Source of the DNA: Patescibacteria group bacterium
Lineage (GTDB): Bacteria > Patescibacteriota > Patescibacteriia > Patescibacteriales > WJLG01
DNA: 44,923 nt
NCBI GenBank assembly: GCA_028707065.1
Contig: JAQTUZ010000012.1
Location: forward strand, 1-44,923
Direction of reading: 5' to 3'
Positions 24,646-32,707 of the stretch are shown here, in pieces (within the stretch, counting starts at the first letter, position 1; each line of letters begins with the position of its first letter). The translations under genes were made by a program, and so were the position numbers. The notes beneath the pieces were generated by a model. That model was given only the letters and a program-made list of their open reading frames with translations, was not told the origin of the DNA and did no database searches.

Positions 24646-25416
24646 GCAAGTTTTACTGGACAATTTTTATAATAATTAATATTTCCTGAAGGAGAATATA
24701 TTTATGGCACATGAACAAATAACAATTGACGAAAAGAACATTATCACATTTCCAATATTTTGTTGGAGAGTAATTGCTGTTTATATGATAGCGTATTTAA
24801 TTCCTGCTTTTGTTGCTCAAATTTACTATAAGCCTATTTGGGACGCAGGTACAATTTCAGCGATAATGAGACCAATGAACTCACCGTTGGTTGCTTTAGG
24901 GCCAATGCTTCAATCAATAAATGCATTTTTTATCGCTATTGTTCTTTTTCCTATCCGAAGTTTGATAATCGACCGAAAAAATGGTTGGTTAACATTATTC
25001 CTGCTTGTCGCCGGTTTTTCAATATTTGTTCCTCAGGCTCCCGCACCAAGCTCATTTGAGGGGTTTATTTATACAAAATTAACCATATCTGAACATTTAA
25101 TTGGTTTGCCTGAAGGCTTAATATTTTCATTTCTTTTTTCATTTGGATTATATCATTGGTATAGACGACCAAAAAAAATATGGAATATTATTTCAATTGC
25201 GCTGATTATATTAATCGTTCTTATGAGTACATTAGGATTTCTTGCAGCCATTGGAATAATTAAACAATCTTAATATTGTCCAGCAAAATCAGCGTACAAC
25301 AGCGCATATATGCTCCGCTCCCGATGGTCGCTTCGGGCTAAAGCCACATTTTTTATTTTGTCTGCTGCGCTTCGCTCGCTTTTCGGCAAAATAAAAAACG
25401 TCATATATGTGCGAAC
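24639..25416 (+). mobile_element. Integron-like gene cassette 2
   Basis: Starts GTTGTATGC (24639) and carries GCGTACAAC at 25292-25300. Over 26 bp, the start (24639-24664) and the inverse of 25275-25300 match at 21 positions, including ATTGTCCAG at the far end. One ORF lies inside and an attC-like hairpin ends it, as in cassette 1. Confidence 0.68.
24704..25273 (+). CDS. Hypothetical multi-pass membrane protein (cassette 2 cargo)
   Basis: 189 residues, about five hydrophobic segments, including VIAVYMIAYLIPAFVAQIYY near the N-terminus and IISIALIILIVLMSTLGFLA at the end. The family is unrecognised; the overall look recalls small integral membrane proteins of mobile cassettes. Preceded by CTGAAGGAGAATATATTT, a usable ribosome binding site. 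AT-rich. Not similar to the cassette 1 protein. Confidence 0.75.
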   Translation: MAHEQITIDEKNIITFPIFCWRVIAVYMIAYLIPAFVAQIYYKPIWDAGTISAIMRPMNSPLVALGPMLQSINAFFIAIVLFPIRSLIIDRKNGWLTLFLLVAGFSIFVPQAPAPSSFEGFIYTKLTISEHLIGLPEGLIFSFLFSFGLYHWYRRPKKIWNIISIALIILIVLMSTLGFLAAIGIIKQS

Positions 25417-25423
25417 GTTAGGA
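25294..25423 (+). other. attC-like recombination site 2
   Basis: R''-like GTACAAC (25294-25300), 2-bp gap, L'' CGCATATATG (25303-25312). A long centre contains the perfect stem ATTTTTTATTTTG/CAAAATAAAAAA. L' CATATATGTGCG (25402-25413) has two extra bases, followed by a 3-bp gap and R'-like GTTAGGA (25417-25423). At 130 bp it is long but within the range of large attC sites. Gap sizes match those of site 1. Confidence 0.65.
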
Positions 25424-25709
25424 GAAATGTTGCTCCGCTTTGCTGAAGCTCCGGAGAGGCAGGCGAAGGATTTATTTCGCGCGAACCCGGGATTTTCGCG
25501 GCCAGACTTTTTATCAGTTAATTGTAATATTGACAGTAGAAGTTTTAAATTTTAACGATAAGTATTTTTTTGCTCGGCGGGTTTATGATCGTTTTAGCTG
25601 ATTTTAAGATAAAAAACAACACCGAGCGATTATTATTAAATGTTCTTTGTCAAAATGTTTTTTAGCAAGTGTCTGATCATTAACCAATAACCGATTGAGG
25701 AGGCTGATC
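25424..25709. other. Non-coding stretch after the cassette-like units
   Basis: A third cassette would need an inverse of GTTAGGA downstream, and none is seen before 26 kb. The stretch contains GCTCCGGAGAGGC and AGGCGAAGGATTT, similar to family B repeat words. I see no convincing gene here. Confidence 0.5.
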
Positions 25710-25886
25710 GTGAAAAACGGCATAGAAAGAAGTAACCCGCCGCAGGCGAGAAGAATGAGAATCAGGGAAAAATATTATCCCCGGAGCATCAGCCGGTCCT
25801 TGGCGAGAGCAGGTTCGCGCCGATCTTTCGGACGTAATGTCCTGCTTTGCCAAAGAGCCAAGAGAAAAGTCGGGCTGGCAGCATGA
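25710..25886 (+). CDS. Possible small basic protein
   Basis: 58 residues from a GTG start with TTGAGGAGG just upstream. The product is very Arg-rich (ARRMRIREKYYPRSISRSLA, GSRRSFGRNVLL) with no recognisable domain. The strong ribosome binding site is the main support. A nucleic-acid-binding peptide or a chance ORF are both possible. Confidence 0.4.
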   Translation: MKNGIERSNPPQARRMRIREKYYPRSISRSLARAGSRRSFGRNVLLCQRAKRKVGLAA

Positions 25887-26004
25887 AGGATGATAATAGG
25901 GATTAAGGCAAGAGGGGAAGAAATATCTTCCCCATTTTCTAAAAAACATTTTAGCAGCGCCGCGATTTTAGGCGGAAATTTTTTACTAAATTTTCATTAA
26001 TTTT

Positions 26005-27036
26005 ATGGACAAATGGAAACTTCTCGTTGCCCGGGAGACCGTGCTGCTGGAAAGGTATATTCGGGTCGAGGGTTATCGGGATATGCTGGGAGCTCCCTCG
26101 AAAGTAAAAGTTGGCAACTTGCTGGTCATCAACCAAGACGGGATTACTTCGCAATATGTTTATCTGCCGGAAACGGCAAAAAGGCTTGATTTGGTGTGGG
26201 CGGAATATCAGCAAGGGTATTTGAAAAAATTTTTCCCTCTTTGGTCGGGCGAATTGGAGGAGCTTAAAAAATCCACGAAGGCCGTTTTGGCAAACGGTAC
26301 GGCTAAAAATTTTTCAATCTTTATCAAATGGTATAAGCTCGCCAGATCAATTGTATTTTATACTAACAACTTAAATAAACTTTTTGAATCAAAAAAGCTG
26401 AAAAAAGAAACATTGGCTATTGGTGAATGGCATGAAAAAGCCGAGGTGGAAAGCAGCGCGGCCTGGGACGCGCTGATGCCATTTTTTGAAAAGCTGGGGC
26501 GAAAGCATAAAACCTCGCCGGCAGAATTGATGTTTTATCTGCCGAAAGAATTTTTCAAGTTTCTTCAGGAAGGAAAAAAGGTTGGAGAGAAGATTTTGCA
26601 AGAACGGAAGAAACATTATGTACTGTGGCTCCAAAATGGCCGAATGAAATTTTATCTGGGCAAGCAGGCGCGGCAAGTGGAAATGGAACAAGTGCCGCCG
26701 GAAAAAATAGCGCCGGTAAAAGAAATCAAGGGGATGGTTGCTTGCCGGGGAAAAGCAACGGGCAAAGTTCGCGTGGTCAATACCAAGGCGCAGATGGAGC
26801 GGATGCAAGCGGGAGAAATCTTGGTATCGATCATGACTACGCCTCGCCTGTTGGCGGCAACAAAAAAAGCGTCAGCGATCATCACGGACGAAGGAGGAAT
26901 TACTTGCCACGCGGCGATTATTTCCCGGGAGTTTAAAATTCCCTGTATTATCGGAACAAAAAATGCCTCTAAAATTTTAAAAGATGGCGATTTTGTGGAA
27001 GTAGACGCGGATAGCGGGATCGTTAAAATTTTATAA
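26005..27036 (+). CDS. PEP-utiliser swivel (phosphohistidine) domain protein
   Basis: 343 residues. The last 85 or so are a PEP-utilising enzyme mobile domain: GKATGKVRVVN, ILVSIMTTPRLLAATKKASA, then ITDEGGITCHAAIISREF with the phosphorylatable His, and GTKNASKILKDGDFVEVDAD. In PEP synthase and PPDK this domain carries phosphate between ATP-grasp and PEP-binding domains, neither of which is present. The N-terminal 240 residues are mostly helical and unrecognised. It heads a five-gene run with spacers or overlaps of a few bases. A paralogue lies at 36591. Confidence 0.85.
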   Translation: MDKWKLLVARETVLLERYIRVEGYRDMLGAPSKVKVGNLLVINQDGITSQYVYLPETAKRLDLVWAEYQQGYLKKFFPLWSGELEELKKSTKAVLANGTAKNFSIFIKWYKLARSIVFYTNNLNKLFESKKLKKETLAIGEWHEKAEVESSAAWDALMPFFEKLGRKHKTSPAELMFYLPKEFFKFLQEGKKVGEKILQERKKHYVLWLQNGRMKFYLGKQARQVEMEQVPPEKIAPVKEIKGMVACRGKATGKVRVVNTKAQMERMQAGEILVSIMTTPRLLAATKKASAIITDEGGITCHAAIISREFKIPCIIGTKNASKILKDGDFVEVDADSGIVKIL

Positions 27037-27038
27037 AA

Positions 27039-27839
27039 ATGATAGTGGATAATATAAAAAAAGCAATAGCGCAGATCGAAAAAATTGATATTACCAATAA
27101 TGAGTTTAAATACGCGGTTTTTGATTTTGATAATACTTGCGTTGTTAACGATGTTGCCGAAGCCGCTTTTGCTTATCTTTGCGAGAATAATTTGCTCAAG
27201 GATTTTTCTTTATTGGGGAAAAAGCATCTCGATTCATCGGATTATCACGCCGCCGCCCTTCGTCATTATTATCAACTTTTGGATCAAGGTAAAACCGAAC
27301 AGGCTTTTGGTTTCATCGGCGAATGTTTGTCCGGTTTTTCTCTGGCGGAAGTCGCGGCAGCGGTGAAAAAAACCGTGGCGAGCGAAGGTGAAGCTGTCAC
27401 CAAAAGGATTTTATTTAGTTTAACGATCAATCGAGGATTAAAGGTTCGCGAGGGAATTAAAGAATTGCTGGCCTATGCTCATAAAAAAAATATTGCCGTT
27501 TGGGTTATCAGCGCTTCGCCGGAATCTATGGTCAAGCCGGCCTGGGAATTATTTTTTCCCAACGTCAAAGCCGAATGCATCGGCATTGAGAATGTGATGA
27601 ACGGAGATTTGCTTACCGCGAAATTAATTTATCCCTTACCGATCGCGGGCGGCAAAGTCGCCAATATCCAAAATAAAATTCAGCGAGAAATAAAACCGAT
27701 CTTCGCCATCGGCGATTCGATCAATGATCAGCCGATGCTGGAATACGCCGAGCTCGCCATCGTCATCGACCGCGGAAACAGTTTGGCGGAATATGCCAAA
27801 GGAAGAAAAGACTGGGTTATTTTGGCCGCCACAACTTAA
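27039..27839 (+). CDS. HAD-superfamily phosphatase (SerB-like)
   Basis: 266 residues, starting 2 bp after the previous stop. HAD motif I FDFDNTCVVND (about 29-39), motif II VWVISASPESMV, motif IV IGDSINDQPMLEYA. The helical cap between motifs I and II fits the phosphoserine phosphatase-like HAD-IB group. Substrate unknown: a small phosphorylated metabolite is likely. Probably co-expressed with the swivel protein and the Nudix genes. Confidence 0.85.
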   Translation: MIVDNIKKAIAQIEKIDITNNEFKYAVFDFDNTCVVNDVAEAAFAYLCENNLLKDFSLLGKKHLDSSDYHAAALRHYYQLLDQGKTEQAFGFIGECLSGFSLAEVAAAVKKTVASEGEAVTKRILFSLTINRGLKVREGIKELLAYAHKKNIAVWVISASPESMVKPAWELFFPNVKAECIGIENVMNGDLLTAKLIYPLPIAGGKVANIQNKIQREIKPIFAIGDSINDQPMLEYAELAIVIDRGNSLAEYAKGRKDWVILAATT

Positions 27840-27908
27840 ATTAGCCCGGCCGTGTTTCTCGCCGGGAACGCGGCGAATCAAGAAAAAACAAATTTTGATA
27901 TTAAAAAT

Positions 27909-28346
27909 ATGTCAGACCAAAAAAACAGGCCAAGAGTCGGATTGGGCGTTATCATTGTTAATCAAGAAGGGAAAATACTTATCGGCAAAAGAAAGAACAG
28001 CCACGCTCCTTATTATTCCATCCCGGGCGGCCATCTTGACCCTGGCGAAACTTTTGAAGCAGGGGCGATCAGGGAAATTAAAGAGGAAATGAATTTGGAT
28101 CTTAAGGACCCAAAGGTGATCGCGGTTACCAATAATTTGGAAACTTATCGCGATGAAGGATTGCATTATATTTCGATTATTTTGCTGGTAACGGAATTTT
28201 CCGGCGATCTAAAAAATATGGAACCGGAAAAATGCGAGGAGTGGTTGTGGGTTGACCCGAATCATTTGCCGTCGCCGCACTTTGACGCGAGCCGGATGGG
28301 TGTTGCTTGCTATTTGGAAAAAGCATTTTATAAAAAATTTGAGTAA
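27909..28346 (+). CDS. Nudix hydrolase
   Basis: 145 residues from the ATG at 27909 (MSDQKNRPRVGLGVIIVNQ); the frame is open upstream to 27852 without support. The Nudix box is GGHLDPGETFEAGAIREIKE plus EMNL, matching Gx5Ex7REUxEExGU except for Met at the last Gly position. Family members hydrolyse nucleoside diphosphates linked to other groups; the overall form resembles MutT/NUDT15-type proteins. Second Nudix domain in this run: see the next gene. Confidence 0.88.
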   Translation: MSDQKNRPRVGLGVIIVNQEGKILIGKRKNSHAPYYSIPGGHLDPGETFEAGAIREIKEEMNLDLKDPKVIAVTNNLETYRDEGLHYISIILLVTEFSGDLKNMEPEKCEEWLWVDPNHLPSPHFDASRMGVACYLEKAFYKKFE

Positions 28347-28366
28347 TTTCAGTAGTTAAATTTTTT

Positions 28367-29401
28367 GTGACGACAATAAAATACGACCAAATTTATCGAC
28401 ATCATAACGTTTGGGGGGAAAAGCCCAATCCGCTTTTGCAGAAAATTTTGGAAAAGCTCGAACCTGGTTCGGAATTTTTGGATCTGGGCTGCGGCCAAGG
28501 TCGCGATGCTTTGTTCATGCTGCAAAAAGGATTCAAAGTGACGGCGATAGATAATTCCGAGGAAGGGATCAAGAAGATGAGAGAAGCGATCGCGGCGAAG
28601 AAACTTTCCTTGTCCCGGATCAGGCTATTTTGCCAGAATATCGCGACCTTTAAGATCGAACCAAATAAATATTCAACCATCAACGCCTATAATTCTTTGC
28701 ATTTTTTGGCCAAGCCAGACGCGTTGCGATCGTTGGTTCAAATAAAGCAAGCCGTGAAAAACGGGGGATACGCGATTATTTCCTGTTTTTTCATTAAGAA
28801 GCCGTTGGCTAAAAAAATCGATAATAAACATTGTTTTATCGCGGCGGGGGAATTAATGAAAATTTTTTCCGATTTTGAAATTATTTTGTATGAGGAGAAG
28901 ACAACCGACAATAAGGGCCACGCGGGCTGCCCCGAACCGCACCGGCACAATGTGGTAAAAATGATCGCGCAAAAAGTAACGCAACGCGCCCGGGCGATTA
29001 TTATTGCCAAGAGAAAAATATTATTGATCAATCGCCTCAAGGATCACGAATCTTATTGGGTTTTACCGGGAGGGCGCGTCGAAGCGAACGAGACGATAGA
29101 AAAAGCGATCCGGCGGGAATGCCTCGAAGAGCTGGGCATCAAAGTTCGCGTTAAAGATTTATTCTATGAAGAAAAATCCGCCAAATCGGAAACGGCCGGC
29201 CAGCCGGAATTTTTTTATTTGTGCGAGATGACCGGCGGAGTCATCGGCACCGGCCAGGGGCCGGAGTTTCAATCCGGATCAACAATTTATCAGGGGGAAT
29301 ACGATATTAAATGGGTGGATTTGGAAAAGTTGCCGGAATTAAACCTGAAACCGGAGGAATTGAAGAATAAACTTATTAAAAGTTATGCCAGCGGAAATTA
29401 A
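28367..29401 (+). CDS. Fusion of a SAM methyltransferase (TehB-like) and a Nudix domain
   Basis: 344 residues, GTG start at 28367. The N-terminal domain (about 1-200) has FLDLGCGQGRDALFMLQKGF and VTAIDNSEEGI, and the later YNSLHFL resembles TehB-type methyltransferases. The C-terminal domain (about 205-344) is Nudix: YWVLPGGRVEANETIEKAIR, then RECLEELGI. It ends 17 bp inside the next gene. A methyltransferase and a Nudix hydrolase on one chain is unusual; substrate unknown. A linked step on a modified nucleotide is a possible reading. Confidence 0.85.
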   Translation: MTTIKYDQIYRHHNVWGEKPNPLLQKILEKLEPGSEFLDLGCGQGRDALFMLQKGFKVTAIDNSEEGIKKMREAIAAKKLSLSRIRLFCQNIATFKIEPNKYSTINAYNSLHFLAKPDALRSLVQIKQAVKNGGYAIISCFFIKKPLAKKIDNKHCFIAAGELMKIFSDFEIILYEEKTTDNKGHAGCPEPHRHNVVKMIAQKVTQRARAIIIAKRKILLINRLKDHESYWVLPGGRVEANETIEKAIRRECLEELGIKVRVKDLFYEEKSAKSETAGQPEFFYLCEMTGGVIGTGQGPEFQSGSTIYQGEYDIKWVDLEKLPELNLKPEELKNKLIKSYASGN

Positions 29402-29984
29402 AATCTTGGTCAAGGGCTACGCCAAAGAAAAGAACGGCAGCGAGTTCGCGTCCTCGACCGTCACTTTGATCCGGGAAAATGGGATAAACGTGATTGTCGA
29501 TCCGGGGATGGACAGGAAAAAACTTTTGGCCGCTTTGAAAAGCGAGGGCTTGCCGGCGGCGAAGATAAATTTTGTCATCTTGACCCATAATCATTCGGAT
29601 CATATTCTTTTGGCCGGAATTTTTTTCCAAGCAAAAGTTCTTGATAATGTTGATATTTTTTCCTGGGACGGAAAAATTGCTGGCCATCAGGGAAAAGTTC
29701 CCGGAACCGATATAAAAATAATCAAAACTCCGGGACACGATCAGTTCCATTGCTCGGTTTTGGTGCCAACCAAAAAATTTGGGAAAGTTGCCGTGGCCGG
29801 CGATGTTTTCTGGTGGCCAGATAATCAAAAACAAAAAACAGACCGGAAAAGTTTAATCAAACTCAAAGACCCTTACGTTAAAAATAAAAAAGATTTGCTC
29901 GCCAGCCGCAAGAAGATTTTGGCAATCGCCGACTACATCATTCCAGGGCACGGGAAGATGTTTAAAGTATATAATTTTTTATAG
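29385..29984 (+). CDS. Metallo-beta-lactamase fold hydrolase
   Basis: 199 residues, overlapping the previous gene by 17 bp. The zinc motif THNHSDH (HxHxDH) lies near 65-71, followed by PGHDQFHCSVLV and AGDVFW; IIPGHG near the end supplies the last His. The overall shape resembles MBLAC1-like proteins and other small hydrolases. It closes the five-gene run of HAD, Nudix, methyltransferase and MBL enzymes. Confidence 0.87.
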   Translation: MPAEIKILVKGYAKEKNGSEFASSTVTLIRENGINVIVDPGMDRKKLLAALKSEGLPAAKINFVILTHNHSDHILLAGIFFQAKVLDNVDIFSWDGKIAGHQGKVPGTDIKIIKTPGHDQFHCSVLVPTKKFGKVAVAGDVFWWPDNQKQKTDRKSLIKLKDPYVKNKKDLLASRKKILAIADYIIPGHGKMFKVYNFL

Positions 29985-30106
29985 CGCGCATTGGAAAATT
30001 TCCGTAATCACGCAGCGTATCACCCAAAGGGTGACTAGCGGAGTGATAGGAAATTTGTCCAGCGCGCGATTTTTTGTGCAACTTTTTCTAAAAAAAGTTG
30101 CAAAGA
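29983..30106. repeat. Composite inverted repeat, family C (short copy 3)
   Basis: GCGCGCATTGGAAAATTT and AAATTTGTCCAGCGCGC are outer arms. Inside is ATCACCCAAAGGGTGACT. GCAACTTTTTCTAAAAAAAGTTGC, read as arms GCAACTTTTT/AAAAAGTTGC, follows. Shares both ends with 6565-6800 but lacks its centre. Confidence 0.7.
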
Positions 30107-30115
30107 TGCTGATAA

Positions 30116-31051
30116 TTATTTGGTGATTTTTTTGATGTTTCCTTCTTTGATCTGGATATAATTATAAGCCGAGAGCGCCGCAATCGCGCCATTGCCGGCC
30201 GAAATGACGATCTGCTTGAACGGGCCGTTGGTGCAGTCGCCGGCCGCGAACATTCCCGGCAAAGATGTTTCGTATTTTTCATTGACGATAATTTCTTTTT
30301 TTTCATTGATCTTTACCAGGCCGGCGACCAGATCGGTTTTCACTTCAAAGCCGATTTCGACAAAAATTCCATCAACGGCGATTTCCCTGGAAGAATTGTC
30401 GGCCAGATTGCGTACTTTAATAGAGGCGACCTTTTTTTCGCCGACGATCTCCTCGACTTTGCTTTGTAAGATAATTTCAATGTTCGCCGTCGCGCGAACT
30501 ATTTTTTCCAAAGCTTCGAAGGCCTGGAAAGTATCGAATTGGTGGATCAAATAAACTTTAGAGGCGATTTTGGCGAGCAAACCGGCCGAATCCAGCGCGC
30601 TGTTGCCGCCGCCGACCACGGCCACGGTTTTATTGCGGAAAAGCGGGCCGTCGCAGTTGGCGCAGTAGGCCACGCCGCGGCCGCCCAATTCTTTCTCGCC
30701 CGGCACGCCCAATTGCCGATGCGCCGCGCCGATCGCGACAATCACCGTCTTGGCGGAAAATTTTTCGCTCGCCGTCGCGACCTCGAAATTTTCTTCAGCC
30801 AATTTTTTTATTTCCTTGACTTCGCTGATTTTTATTTCCACGCCCAAGTCTTTCACCTGCTCGGTGAATTTTTCAATTAGCTCGGAAGCAGGAATGGATT
30901 TATAGCCGGGATAATTCTCGATCATCGAAGCCCAGATCATCTGTCCGCCCAAGTCTTTAGCGACCATTAAAGTTTTCATCTGTCTTCTGGCGGCATAGAT
31001 CGCCGCTGACATCGCGGCCGCGCCGCCGCCGATAATTATAACATCATACAT
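30116..31051 (-). CDS. trxB: Thioredoxin reductase
   Basis: 311 residues, a normal length. FAD motif IIIGGGAAAMSAAIYAARR at the N-terminus. Redox pair CANCDG at about 133-138. NADPH motif VVGGGNSALDSAGLLAK. C-terminal FAD motif FAAGDCTNGPFKQIVISAG. Uses NADPH to keep thioredoxin-like proteins reduced. The next gene on the other strand encodes a thioredoxin-fold lipoprotein; no direct link is shown. A repeat fills the downstream side. Confidence 0.95.
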   Translation of the reverse strand: MYDVIIIGGGAAAMSAAIYAARRQMKTLMVAKDLGGQMIWASMIENYPGYKSIPASELIEKFTEQVKDLGVEIKISEVKEIKKLAEENFEVATASEKFSAKTVIVAIGAAHRQLGVPGEKELGGRGVAYCANCDGPLFRNKTVAVVGGGNSALDSAGLLAKIASKVYLIHQFDTFQAFEALEKIVRATANIEIILQSKVEEIVGEKKVASIKVRNLADNSSREIAVDGIFVEIGFEVKTDLVAGLVKINEKKEIIVNEKYETSLPGMFAAGDCTNGPFKQIVISAGNGAIAALSAYNYIQIKEGNIKKITK

Positions 31052-31303
31052 AATTTTATAATTTGAAGTTTAAATAAAAATTTTAGTTTGGAAAAATAAG
31101 TTTCAGAAATTTGAAATTTGAAATTGGAAATTTGGAAAAAATCGGCAAAAACCTAATTTCCAATTTCTAATTTCTAATTTCATCTTCGTTTTCATTGAGG
31201 ATAGTTTTATGCGCAATAGTTTCTTAAATTAATTATAAGTTTTTTATCGCATTATCGCAATCTTGACAATATAACAATATGGCAATGTAACAAATGTCTC
31301 TTT
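31052..31303. repeat. AT-rich inverted repeat between divergent trxB and the DsbA-like gene
   Basis: GAAATTTGAAATTGGAAATT and CTAATTTCCAATTTCTAATT words are oppositely oriented at about 31109-31182. Similar words lie at 4590-4616, and related AT words flank the tRNA-Met/tRNA-Lys gap. No gene seen. Confidence 0.55.
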
Positions 31304-31332
31304 TTGACTTCTTTATTCATATTTGATAAAGT
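31304..31332 (+). promoter_or_regulatory. Putative promoter of the DsbA-like lipoprotein gene
   Basis: TTGACT (31304-31309), 17-bp spacer, TAAAGT (31327-31332), about 43 bp before the start codon. Confidence 0.5.
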
Positions 31333-31375
31333 TAGTATATTAAAAATTAATTATTAACAATTCAAACTAAAACTT

Positions 31376-32452
31376 ATGAAAAAAGCGATTATTTTAAGCC
31401 TGATGCTGGCTCTGGTTTTGACCGGCTGCAGCTTCAAGGTTCCGCAGGCTGCCAAGGTCTTGACTCCTGATGAGGCCAAAGCGCAGATCACCGATTATAT
31501 CAATAATCAACTTTTGGCTGATGCCCCTTACAAGGCGACGATAAACAGCATTTCCGACATTAGCGGAGTCTACAAGCTGTCCATCGGCGTTAATGATCAG
31601 CAGATCGATGCTTACATGACTCGCGACGCTTCGCTCTTTTTTACGCAGATTTATGATATGAAAAAGAAACCAGCCGCCGCTTCTTCCACCGCCGCCAATA
31701 CGCCAGCCGAAACGACTCAAGAAGTGAATACCAAAACCGCCAAGCCGACCGTGGAATTATTCGTGATGAGCTCCTGCCCTTATGGCACGCAGATTGAGAA
31801 AGGCATTTTGCCGGTCGCGGCTACCCTGGGCAAAAAGATCGATTTTGCCATAAAGTTCTGCGACTATGCCATGCATGGTGAAAAAGAATTAAAAGAAGAG
31901 ATGAATCAATATTGTATCCAGCAAAATGAGCCGGCCAAGTTCGCGGCTTATTTAAATTGTTATTTGGCAGACGGAAAAACGGCGGCTGATTTTGAAACTG
32001 ATTTACAAAAAAAGGGTGAAGCCCAAAGCAAGTCAGCCGATATTTTGGCCAAGTGGGCTAAAGTTTCAGCCGATTGCGTAGCTAAAGTAAAAATTAATAA
32101 GGGAAAAATTGCAACTTGCGTCGCCGCCACGGACAAGAAATTCAATGTTATGTCAGGATTTGCCGACCAATCCAGCTGGATAAACGGACAATTCCCGCAA
32201 TTTAATATTTTTAAGGATGATAATACCAAGTATGGCGTCGGCGGTTCTCCGACCTTAGTGATCAATGGCGAAACCATTTCGACCGCCAGAGATTCTGCCA
32301 GCTTGCTCAAAACCATTTGCTCGGCTTTTACCACTGCTCCGGCCGAATGCCAGGCGCAGCTTTCTTCGGAAACTCCGGCTCCGGGTTTTGGCACTGCGAC
32401 CGCCGCTTCCGGATCGGATAGCGCTTCCTGCAACACTCCGACGGCGCAGTAA
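31376..32452 (+). CDS. DsbA/thioredoxin-fold lipoprotein
   Basis: 358 residues. Lipoprotein signal MLALVLTGC (Cys 18). An unrecognised N-terminal domain to about 95 is followed by an Ala/Thr-rich linker, then a thioredoxin-like domain starting PTVELFVMSSCPYGTQIEKG, with Cys at about 134 in a CPYG site. The cis-Pro loop appears late as GVGGSPTLVINGE. The usual second active-site Cys is Gly, but several other Cys are present (FCDYAMHGE, YCIQQN, LNCYLADG, DCVAK, ATCVAA). It probably works outside the membrane in thiol chemistry; a role as oxidase, isomerase or simple binding protein cannot be told apart. Confidence 0.8.
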   Translation: MKKAIILSLMLALVLTGCSFKVPQAAKVLTPDEAKAQITDYINNQLLADAPYKATINSISDISGVYKLSIGVNDQQIDAYMTRDASLFFTQIYDMKKKPAAASSTAANTPAETTQEVNTKTAKPTVELFVMSSCPYGTQIEKGILPVAATLGKKIDFAIKFCDYAMHGEKELKEEMNQYCIQQNEPAKFAAYLNCYLADGKTAADFETDLQKKGEAQSKSADILAKWAKVSADCVAKVKINKGKIATCVAATDKKFNVMSGFADQSSWINGQFPQFNIFKDDNTKYGVGGSPTLVINGETISTARDSASLLKTICSAFTTAPAECQAQLSSETPAPGFGTATAASGSDSASCNTPTAQ

Positions 32453-32707
32453 GACTGACTATTTACAAATAAGCATTTTGGTGCTATTATTTGTTCAGTT
32501 AATATTATTTAAACAGTTTCTGCCCTTAAGGATTGAAAAAATTTGGTAGAATTCATTTAAAATTAGCAAAATGATCGCAATTGAACCGACAAGCTTTATA
32601 CGACTTCATATATATAAAGAAGGGAAAAAATAATTTTCCTTGTTTGGCATTGCTAATTAAATAGGTTTTCTCACAATTTAAATTCCCGGGGCAGACTCAT
32701 ATTATTT

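Noticed and set aside
25310-25555. 81-codon ORF
   Set aside because: It lies inside the attC-like hairpin and the following repeat-like DNA, with no support as a gene.
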